In this document: one piece after another, positions 1-5,364 of the stretch
How positions within the stretch are numbered: position 1 is the stretch's first letter
Layout of the letters: the number at the start of each line of letters is the position of its first letter
Source of the DNA: an uncultured Atopobiaceae bacterium
GTDB taxonomy: Bacteria > Actinomycetota > Coriobacteriia > Coriobacteriales > Atopobiaceae
Assembly: GCA_905235165.1 (NCBI GenBank)
Contig: CAJOKK010000034.1
Location: 1 to 10,484 of the forward strand
Length of the DNA stretch: 10,484 bases
Direction of reading: 5' to 3'
The notes under the pieces: generated by a model
What the model was told of the DNA's origin: nothing
Databases searched by the model: none
The model's input: only the letters and a program-made list of their open reading frames with translations
Program-made: the position numbers and the translations under genes

Positions 1-863
1 TGGTTGAGTACGACATCATGCCCTCCATCTACACCTTTGACTTCGGCCTCGCCTATGGAGAGCGCTCTGCCGATGCCGAGAAGGTCGGCAAGTACCACCT
101 GGCCATCGAGACGGGCATGAACCGCATTGGCGTCCAGCCGGTTGACGTGCTGGACTTCCGTCGTGGCCTTGACTTCCATCGCGGACTTGAGTGCGCCGGA
201 ACCTTTACTCACTTTGCCACGGCGGACGAGACCGATAGCTGGGATTTCCAGCTGCAGGCCAATCGCTTCGTCGATGCCGTGAAGACCATCCATGACGCGG
301 GCCTCGAGACGGGCCTTGTGCACTGCGACAACTCGCCGGGCATGATCTTGCACCCGCGTGCGCAGTTCAACATGTGCCGCGCGGGCATCGCCCTCTACGG
401 TCTGCATCCTGCTGAGACCACGCGTGGCAGGATCAAGCTTGAGCCGGCAATGAGCGTGCGCGGGCGCGTGACGCGTGTCGTTCGTCCGCCCGTTGGTGCC
501 GGCGTGAGCTATGGCATGACCTACCGCGTGCCCAAGCAGGGCATTCAGATCGCCACCGTCCCCATCGGCTATGCCGACGGCCTAGCGCGTTCGCTTTCCA
601 ACAACATGGACGTCATCGTCAATGGCGTGCGTGCCCCGCAGGCGGGACGCATCTGCATGGACCAGTTCATGTTTGCCGTCGACCCCGACGCTCCCAAGGG
701 CTATCGTCCCAAGAAGGATGTCGAGGTGGGCGATCTTGTCACCCTGATTGGCAAAGACGGTGACGAGGAGATCACGGCCGACGAGATGGCGCGCCTGCGC
801 GACACCATCAACTACGAGGTCACCTGCAACTTCGGAATGCGTCTCCAGAAGGTCTATGTCTAG
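1..863 (+). CDS. alr: Alanine racemase, C-terminal part (5' end outside window)
   Basis: PLP-dependent enzyme that interconverts L- and D-alanine in the cytoplasm to supply D-Ala for peptidoglycan. The frame is open from base 3, so about 286 residues are visible of a family norm near 370. The missing N-terminus should carry the PLP-binding lysine. Family motifs appear in order: HLAIETGMNRIGV (from base 96), a HCDNSPGM stretch, a CRAGIALYG stretch, and GVSYGMTY, whose Tyr (codon 510-512) matches the second catalytic base. IGYADGL, GRICMDQ and the terminal NYEVTC region follow. The ATG at 18 lies inside the conserved fold and is not the true start. The gene is followed after 43 bases by the glycosylase gene, apparently in one operon. 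The assignment is very secure; only the 5' end is unknown. Confidence 0.96.
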   Translation, partial: VEYDIMPSIYTFDFGLAYGERSADAEKVGKYHLAIETGMNRIGVQPVDVLDFRRGLDFHRGLECAGTFTHFATADETDSWDFQLQANRFVDAVKTIHDAGLETGLVHCDNSPGMILHPRAQFNMCRAGIALYGLHPAETTRGRIKLEPAMSVRGRVTRVVRPPVGAGVSYGMTYRVPKQGIQIATVPIGYADGLARSLSNNMDVIVNGVRAPQAGRICMDQFMFAVDPDAPKGYRPKKDVEVGDLVTLIGKDGDEEITADEMARLRDTINYEVTCNFGMRLQKVYV

Positions 864-871
864 GCCCCGGC

Positions 872-890
872 GCGAGCGCCCCTCGCTCGC
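872..890 (+). other. Small intercistronic hairpin between alr and the glycosylase gene
   Basis: GCGAGCG (872-878) pairs perfectly with CGCTCGC (884-890) around a 5-base CCCCT loop, directly after the alr stop and 6 bases before the GGAGG ribosome site of the next gene. There is no T-run, so it is not an intrinsic terminator. It may stabilise the upstream message or influence initiation. Only the structure is seen; the function is inferred. Confidence 0.35.
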
Positions 891-906
891 AGATGCGGAG
901 GGAACC

Positions 907-1515
907 ATGGCAGTCATGCAGATTCCTGGTCACGACCATCAGGGACCGCGTGAGGTATCGCTTGAGGAGATTCGCGCGGTCCTGGGGGATTGCCATCTCT
1001 GTCCTCTGGGCGAGACCCGTACCGAGCTGGTCTTTGGTGTGGGCAACCCGCATGCGCGCGTGATGTTTATCGGCGAGGCGCCCGGACGTAACGAGGACAA
1101 GCAGGGCGAGCCCTTTGTGGGTGCCGCTGGCCAGAAGCTCAACGGCCTGCTCAGCCTGGCGGGCCTCGAGCGCGAGGACATCTACATTGCCAACGTCCTC
1201 AAGTGCCGCCCGCCGTCAAACCGCAATCCCAAGGTGGAGGAAATTCAGACCTGCTCGCCTTTCCTGCGCGAGCAGATCCGCTCGATCTGGCCGGACATCA
1301 TCGTGTGCCTGGGCAACTTTGCCACGCAGTTCGTGCTTCACACCGAGCAGGGCGTGACCAAGCTGCGCGGTTCCTTTTACGAGGTTGGCCACTTTACGGT
1401 GATGCCGACCTTCCATCCGGCAGCCACGATCTATCACTCCGACTGGCTGCCCCTGCTTGAGGCTGACATGCGGATGCTGGGGCAATGGCTGGCCGAGCAT
1501 CCGACGAAGGGATAG
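907..1515 (+). CDS. Family 4 uracil-DNA glycosylase (iron-sulfur type)
   Basis: Removes uracil from DNA, starting base-excision repair of deaminated cytosine or misincorporated dUTP. The protein has 202 residues, typical for the compact family 4. Four cysteines at 29, 32, 100 and 116 have the C-X2-C ... C-X15-C spacing of the 4Fe-4S ligands. GEAPG (56-60) with following GEPFVGAAG forms the catalytic/uracil pocket, and HPAA (170-173) matches the C-terminal DNA-binding motif. ATG 907 is chosen because GGAGG at 897-901 is correctly spaced and homologous sequence begins shortly after; the frame is open further upstream but overlaps alr and looks non-coding. A second in-frame ATG at 916 is less well placed. 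The stop is 5 bases before tsaE, suggesting co-transcription and perhaps translational coupling. Confidence 0.93.
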   Translation: MAVMQIPGHDHQGPREVSLEEIRAVLGDCHLCPLGETRTELVFGVGNPHARVMFIGEAPGRNEDKQGEPFVGAAGQKLNGLLSLAGLEREDIYIANVLKCRPPSNRNPKVEEIQTCSPFLREQIRSIWPDIIVCLGNFATQFVLHTEQGVTKLRGSFYEVGHFTVMPTFHPAATIYHSDWLPLLEADMRMLGQWLAEHPTKG

Positions 1516-1520
1516 GGAAG

Positions 1521-1994
1521 ATGGCGTTTACGACAGGGTCGCAGGAAGAGACGATCGCCTTGGGCGCGCGCTTGGGTGCGCTGCTTGAGGCGGGTGACGT
1601 GCTTGTGCTGACGGGCGACTTGGGAGCGGGAAAAACGCAGCTCACCAAGGGTATCGCGCAGGGCATGGGCGTGAGCGACGACGTCTGTAGCCCCACCTTC
1701 AACATCCTCATGGTGCACGAGGGCAGCGAGATGCCGCTCTACCACTTTGACCTCTATCGCTTGGAGAGCGCGGACGAGCTCGAGGATACGGGCCTCTACG
1801 ACCTGCTGGGTTCGGATGGTCCGTGCGTAATCGAGTGGGGCGAGCAGTTCTCCGACGAGATCGGCCCCGAGCGCCTGGACGTGTATGTGACCAGGCTCGA
1901 CGACGAGGCCGCGGCAGGTGAAGAGCCAAGGCGCGAGGTGCGCTTTGAGCCCCACGGCGCACGTGCCGAGAAGATCGTCGCCGCACTAGGTTAG
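1521..1994 (+). CDS. tsaE: tRNA t6A biosynthesis ATPase TsaE
   Basis: P-loop ATPase that binds the TsaB-TsaD pair and resets it during synthesis of N6-threonylcarbamoyladenosine at position 37 of ANN-decoding tRNAs. The protein has 157 residues, normal for the family. The Walker A motif GDLGAGKT is at 32-39, the TsaE-specific SPTFNI at 57-62, the Walker B-like HFDLYRL at 75-81, and IEWGE at 104-108. ATG 1521 follows a purine-rich GGGAAG and sits 5 bases after the upstream stop; the same frame is open back to 1485 but overlaps the glycosylase. The acidic C-terminal stretch is poorly conserved in the family. Its partners TsaB and TsaD are encoded as one fused protein about 660 bases downstream, beyond a minus-strand regulator gene. 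Confidence 0.95.
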   Translation: MAFTTGSQEETIALGARLGALLEAGDVLVLTGDLGAGKTQLTKGIAQGMGVSDDVCSPTFNILMVHEGSEMPLYHFDLYRLESADELEDTGLYDLLGSDGPCVIEWGEQFSDEIGPERLDVYVTRLDDEAAAGEEPRREVRFEPHGARAEKIVAALG

Positions 1995-2059
1995 GCGCAT
2001 ACGGCGCCCGATGTGATCTCGTCACCGGATTCCTGGACGGTCTAGGGCCCTACCAAAAA

Positions 2060-2086
2060 GTGACATTTCGGGGCCAGAATTGTCAC
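2060..2086. repeat. Inverted repeat GTGACA...TGTCAC in the tsaE-regulator gap
   Basis: GTGACATTTC (2060-2069) is complementary to GAATTGTCAC (2077-2086) with one T/T mismatch and a 7-base GGGGCCA loop. A separate perfect palindrome, TAGGGCCCTA, lies just before it at 2043-2052. The 238 bases from 1995 to 2232 hold no convincing gene on either strand and this is their main structure. It could be a protein-binding site, an RNA hairpin ending the convergent tsaE and regulator transcripts (no T-run follows on + strand; AAAAAG precedes, so on the minus strand the hairpin is followed by CTTTTT), or the relic end of an insertion sequence. I cannot decide among these from sequence alone. Confidence 0.5.
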
Positions 2087-2232
2087 AGAATGGCTAGGGG
2101 GTGCGGAGCGGCCTACATAACAGGATGCAGTCCCTGCGGTGCAAGTACCATGAGTCCGTCGAGAAGGACGCTCAGCACCCCTGCGCGATAAGAGAATGTG
2201 ACGAGTTCCCGTCCTGCCGTCCCACCGCTGGG

Positions 2233-2475
2233 CTAAAGCTTGGACTTGGGCATCCAGACGAAGTCGAGCAGCTCCGGCATGGTGACGTCGAGGGACTCCG
2301 AGATGTCGAGAAGGGTCTCGAGACTGGGGGTACGCACGCCCTGCTCGATGTAACCCATGTAGGTGCGGCTGATATGCAGCTCTTCCGCAAGACTTTCCTG
2401 CGAGGCGCCACGGACCTTGCGTATGTCCGCAATGTGCCTACCCAAAAGAGCCCTGTATGTCGTGATATCTGCCAT
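2233..2475 (-). CDS. Small XRE/Cro-CI family transcriptional regulator
   Basis: DNA-binding protein of 80 residues that is essentially one HTH_3 domain. Residues 12-70 give the full pattern: GRHIADIRKVRG, then SQESLAEEL (helix 2, about 25-33), the recognition helix SRTYMGYIEQG (36-46), TPSLETLLDISESL, and a PELL end. There is no sensor, dimerisation or peptidase domain. It is convergent with tsaE and divergent from the tsaB-rimI-tsaD gene. No purine-rich ribosome site precedes the ATG: the minus-strand sequence there is CAATAACGTTTCTTTC, so it may be translated from a leaderless or very short-leader message. An AT-rich upstream stretch holds a palindrome that may be its operator, suggesting autoregulation and possible control of the divergent gene. 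Its target and signal are unknown. The open + frame over the same bases is the shadow of this gene. Confidence 0.88.
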   Translation of the reverse strand: MADITTYRALLGRHIADIRKVRGASQESLAEELHISRTYMGYIEQGVRTPSLETLLDISESLDVTMPELLDFVWMPKSKL

Positions 2476-2511
2476 GAAAGAAACGTTATTGATTCAGTGC
2501 CATTAAGGACA

Positions 2512-2526
2512 CAAACATTCAGTTTG
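2512..2526. promoter_or_regulatory. Candidate operator palindrome upstream of the XRE gene
   Basis: CAAAC (2512-2516) and GTTTG (2522-2526) form a perfect 5-5-5 inverted repeat, 37 bases before the regulator's ATG. It lies in an AT-rich island (about 2476-2535) unlike the surrounding DNA. The palindrome overlaps the second of two ATTCAGT direct repeats (2492-2498 and 2517-2523), each followed by TTAAG (2503-2507 and 2531-2535). Such a size and position suit an autoregulating XRE protein. The structure is seen; its use as an operator is inferred. Confidence 0.4.
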
Positions 2527-2534
2527 AAATTTAA

Positions 2535-2576
2535 GAAAGCCGGTGAAGGGGACGTCAGACCCCCTCACCGGCTTTC
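2535..2576. terminator. Strong terminator-like hairpin in the divergent intergenic region
   Basis: Twelve consecutive pairs (2535-2546 with 2565-2576, core GCCGGTGA/TCACCGGC) continue after one mismatch with four G-C pairs and close on an 8-base loop (2552-2559). On the + strand the tail is only moderately T-rich (CTTTCGCTTTT nearby); on the minus strand it is CTTAAATTTC. It lies between two divergent genes, where a terminator is not expected. It could end read-through from the tsaE side before the fusion gene's own promoter, or act on a minus-strand transcript entering the regulator gene. Confidence 0.6.
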
Positions 2577-2591
2577 GCGCTTTCGCTTTTC

Positions 2592-2621
2592 GCAACAGCG
2601 CCGCATCGGTGCTGCTACACT
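2592..2621 (+). promoter_or_regulatory. Possible promoter for tsaB-rimI-tsaD
   Basis: A TACACT hexamer (2616-2621) resembles the -10 of high-GC actinobacteria (four of six consensus bases), with a weak GCAACA (2592-2597) 18 bases upstream. It lies just after the 2535-2576 hairpin and would give a leader of about 30 bases before ATG 2659. This placement would let the fusion gene be expressed independently of the upstream operon. The match is weak, so this is a candidate only. Confidence 0.35.
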
Positions 2622-2658
2622 AAGTAGCTGCACATTTTCACGCATGATGGGAACAACC

Positions 2659-5136
2659 ATGATTGAAGCCACTCCCGAAAAGCCCCTTCTTGTCCTCGCT
2701 ATGGACACCTCTACCGACATGCTCGCCTGCGCCGTCGCGCGCTGGTCGGAGGATGCCGAGGGTCTTGGTGCCACTATCGAGGTCTTGGCCTCGGGAGACC
2801 ATCTCTGCCGTCGTCAGACCAACGTGGAGCTCACTTCGACGGCGCTCGACTGCCTCCAGCAGGCGGGCTTCTCCATGGCTGACGTCGACGCCGTTCTTGT
2901 CGGTCGTGGTCCGGGCTCCTTCACGGGCGTGCGCATCGGCATCGCCACGGCAAAGGGCATCGCTTGCGGCCTTGGCCGTCCCCTCTATGGCGCGTCAACC
3001 CTTGACGCCGCCGCCTGGAACGCCTGGCTTCACGGCACGCGCGGTCTGCTCGGCGTGGTGGGCGACGCCATGCGCGGCGAGGTCTATCCGGGCATTTACG
3101 TCCTGGACGAGGAAGGCCCCATGCGTACCTTCTCCACCGAGACGGTCATTAAGGCGCAGGCCTGCGTAGACGAGTGGTCCGCTCGCTCAGATCGAGAAGA
3201 ACTTATCCTTACCGGCGACGGCCTCAAGAAGTACCGCGCCGCCTTTGAGGAGGCGGGCTTCGCGCGCTTTACGAGTGAGGACGTCTGGCATCCCTGCTCC
3301 GAGGGTCTGCTGCGCGGTGCCGCCGCGCCCGATAGCTTCAATCCCAACGATACGGGCGACCCTGCGCTCGTGCTTCCCATCTACACGCGTCTTTCCGATG
3401 CCGAGGAGAACGAGCGTCAGCGTCTTGGCCTTGCCCAGCCCAAGAGCGCCACGGCAACGGGTGTCTATGAGGGTCTATCTGGCATCCATACGCAGCTGCG
3501 CCCCATGTCGGTGAATGACATCGCGCAGGTCACCGCCCTCGAGGCGGAGTCCTTTGCCGACGGCGTCCACGACCCCTGGTCTGAGAAGCTCTTCTATGAG
3601 GAGCTGAACGCGGCGGGTCGTACCTGGTGGGTGGCGCATGACCAGGGAACGGTGGTGGGCTTTGCCGGCGGCATGCTGGCGGGCGACCGCCTTGAGGTGA
3701 TGGACATCGCCGTGAGCGAGAGCCGTCGTCACGAGGGCATCGCGAGCCGACTGCTCGCGCGTCTTGCCTACGACGGCCAGACCCTTGGCGCCAGCGAGAT
3801 AACCCTCGAGGTCCACGTGGGCAACGACGCCGCGCGTGGCCTCTACGAGAGCGCGGGCTTCGAGCAGGTGGGCCTGCGTCGCGACTACTATGGACCGGGC
3901 AACGACGCCCTCATCATGACGGCGCAGCTGCCGCTTGCGATCGATGTCGAGAAGGCCGGCGAGCGTCCCGAGCCTCGTGCGTCCGTGCGCCCCTGGCCCA
4001 TCGTTGCTGCCGAGCGAAGCGACGAGGCTGCCAAGAAGATCGCCGATGCCGCTCCGTTGGTGCTTGCCGTTGAGAGCAGCTGTGACGAGACGGCCATGGC
4101 CGTTATCAACGGCAGGGGAGAAGTGCTTGCTAACGTCGTCGCCACGCAGATTGACTTCCATGCGCGCTTCGGTGGCGTGGTGCCTGAGATCGCCAGCCGC
4201 AAGCATACCGAGGCCATCGTGGGCGTCTTCGAGGAGACGCTTGCCCGCGCCGGCGAGCAGCTGGGTGTTGACACGCTTGAGCCTGCCGACCTCGCTGCCG
4301 TGGGCGTGACGGCTGGGCCGGGTCTGGTGGGTGCGCTCGTGGTGGGCGTTGCCTTCGCCAAGGGCCTTTGCGCCGCGTCGGGTCTTCCGCTCGTGCCAGT
4401 GCATCACCTGGAAGGTCACCTGATGGCCAACCTCTTCGAGACGCCCGACCTTGAGCCTCCCTTCGTGGCCAGCCTCGTGAGCGGCGGCAATACCATGCTC
4501 GTGCACGTGCGTGCCTGGGGTGACTACGAGCTGCTTGGCCAGACCATCGACGACGCGGTGGGGGAGGCCTTCGACAAGGTCGCCAAGGCGCTTGGCCTCG
4601 GCTATCCGGGTGGTCCCGTTATCAGCAGGCTTGCTGCCGAGGGCAACCCGCGTGCCATCGCCTTCCCACGCGCGATGATGCACAGCCATGACTATCGCTT
4701 CTCGCTGAGCGGCCTCAAGACCGCCGTCATCACCTACATCGAGGGTGAGAACAAGGCCGGCCGTCCCATCAACGTGCCCGACCTTGCGGCGAGTTTCCAG
4801 GCCGCAGTCATCGACGTGCAGGTGGCTAAGGCGGCCACGGCCGTAGACGAGTGCGAGGTCTCGGACTTCTGCGTGGGTGGCGGCGTTGCGGCCAATCCGG
4901 CCCTGCGTGCTGCCTATCAGGAGCGCTTCGACAAGATGGGCGTACGCGTGACGGTGCCGCCCATGGTGGTCTGCGGCGACAATGGTGCCATGATCGCGCT
5001 TGTTGCCCTGCGTAACCTGCGCGCGGGCGTGGTCGCGCCGCTGACGCTCGACGCGGCCCCGAATGCCCCGCTGGGAACATGGTCAAGCAGCGAGGCTCCC
5101 GTAGCTAGCGACGTCTGGCCCAAGCAACGCCGATAA
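2659..5136 (+). CDS. tsaB-rimI-tsaD: TsaB-RimI-TsaD triple fusion: tRNA t6A transferase with N-acetyltransferase
   Basis: One 825-residue protein joining three usually separate enzymes. Residues 1-245 are TsaB, the TsaD-dimerising subunit: MDTSTD at 15-20, GRGPGSFTG at 82-90, terminal PIYTR at 240-244. Residues 276-424 are RimI, a GNAT acetyltransferase acting on the N-terminal alanine of ribosomal protein S18: acetyl-CoA loop R357-x-x-G360-x-A362, Glu384, Tyr396 in LYESAGF, then RRDYY. A charged, Pro/Ala-rich linker (425-465) leads to TsaD (466-825), which transfers threonylcarbamoyl to A37: ESSCDET at 472-478, metal ligands His583 and His587 in HHLEGH and Asp774 in CGDNGAM, plus SGGNT around 611. 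Neither the RimI nor the TsaD part has its own start codon with a ribosome site, so the fusion looks genuine. ATG 2659, with GGGA 6 bases upstream, is chosen over ATGs at 2644 and 2647; the much earlier open frame covers the antisense regulator gene. Confidence 0.94.
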   Translation: MIEATPEKPLLVLAMDTSTDMLACAVARWSEDAEGLGATIEVLASGDHLCRRQTNVELTSTALDCLQQAGFSMADVDAVLVGRGPGSFTGVRIGIATAKGIACGLGRPLYGASTLDAAAWNAWLHGTRGLLGVVGDAMRGEVYPGIYVLDEEGPMRTFSTETVIKAQACVDEWSARSDREELILTGDGLKKYRAAFEEAGFARFTSEDVWHPCSEGLLRGAAAPDSFNPNDTGDPALVLPIYTRLSDAEENERQRLGLAQPKSATATGVYEGLSGIHTQLRPMSVNDIAQVTALEAESFADGVHDPWSEKLFYEELNAAGRTWWVAHDQGTVVGFAGGMLAGDRLEVMDIAVSESRRHEGIASRLLARLAYDGQTLGASEITLEVHVGNDAARGLYESAGFEQVGLRRDYYGPGNDALIMTAQLPLAIDVEKAGERPEPRASVRPWPIVAAERSDEAAKKIADAAPLVLAVESSCDETAMAVINGRGEVLANVVATQIDFHARFGGVVPEIASRKHTEAIVGVFEETLARAGEQLGVDTLEPADLAAVGVTAGPGLVGALVVGVAFAKGLCAASGLPLVPVHHLEGHLMANLFETPDLEPPFVASLVSGGNTMLVHVRAWGDYELLGQTIDDAVGEAFDKVAKALGLGYPGGPVISRLAAEGNPRAIAFPRAMMHSHDYRFSLSGLKTAVITYIEGENKAGRPINVPDLAASFQAAVIDVQVAKAATAVDECEVSDFCVGGGVAANPALRAAYQERFDKMGVRVTVPPMVVCGDNGAMIALVALRNLRAGVVAPLTLDAAPNAPLGTWSSSEAPVASDVWPKQRR

Positions 5137-5143
5137 GAACCTT

Positions 5144-5213
5144 CCGCGGGCTTAACGGCTCCGCTTGCGGAGCAGTGCGCGATGGCAGTTAACGCGGAGT
5201 TTCGTTTGCGTTT
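5144..5213 (+). terminator. Nested hairpin after the fusion gene, probable terminator
   Basis: Outer pairing CCGCG (5144-5148) with CGCGG (5193-5197) continues, after a 3-base bulge, as TTAAC (5152-5156) with GTTAA (5188-5192). It encloses a compact inner hairpin, GCTCCG/CGGAGC (5158-5163 with 5168-5173), and is followed by the T-rich AGTTTCGTTTGCGTTT. It begins 7 bases after the fusion stop. The branched form is not a textbook terminator, but its position and tail favour that role. Confidence 0.45.
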
Positions 5214-5218
5214 ATATC
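5189..5218 (+). promoter_or_regulatory. Weak promoter candidate for the amino-acid importer operon
   Basis: TTAACG (5189-5194) and TATATC (5213-5218) each match four of six consensus bases and are 18 apart. The -35 lies within the nested hairpin arm. It would leave a leader of roughly 140 bases before the binding-protein gene. This is the best pair I could find in 5137-5364, but it is weak; other starts nearer the gene are possible. Confidence 0.25.
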
Positions 5219-5289
5219 GTGCGGAGACGCGCCCCGATAGCGTAGCCTTCAAAATGCGCACGTAACTTTCACGCATTAGGTTGCAAGGG

Positions 5290-5310
5290 GGACGAGAATG
5301 GGTCTCGTCC
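5290..5310 (+). promoter_or_regulatory. Leader hairpin upstream of the amino-acid binding-protein gene
   Basis: GGACGAGA (5290-5297) pairs perfectly with TCTCGTCC (5303-5310) around a 5-base loop, about 55 bases before the start codon. It is followed by a purine-rich stretch and a short CTTTCT, not a real T-run. I recognise no known riboswitch or T-box motif (no conserved T-box bulge sequence is present). It may be a stability or attenuation element. Confidence 0.35.
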
Positions 5311-5364
5311 GGTTGCGGAGCGCGGAAGGGGTCTTTCTAAACCAAGGAGAAGCGAGGAGCCATC

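Noticed and set aside
748..906. Longer glycosylase start overlapping alr
   Set aside because: It would add an Arg/Ser-rich segment read from alr in another frame. ATG 907 has a well-placed GGAGG and gives the normal family length.
1995..2232. Possible small RNA or tRNA in the tsaE-regulator gap
   Set aside because: No cloverleaf, conserved T-loop sequence or promoter-plus-terminator pair could be found; only the inverted repeats reported above.
2172..2432. 86-codon minus-strand frame overlapping the XRE gene
   Set aside because: It is in a different frame from the clear HTH protein and has low-complexity Ser/Arg/Pro content.
2101..2658. N-terminal extension of the fusion protein starting at GTG 2101
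   Set aside because: The frame is open, but its sequence matches no domain, it lies antisense to a clear XRE gene and crosses a strong hairpin. TsaB homology begins just after ATG 2659.
3475..4689. 404-codon open frame on the minus strand inside the fusion gene
   Set aside because: It is opposite well-conserved RimI and TsaD motifs, is rich in His/Arg/Gly as expected of the complement of GC-rich coding DNA, and shows no recognisable fold.
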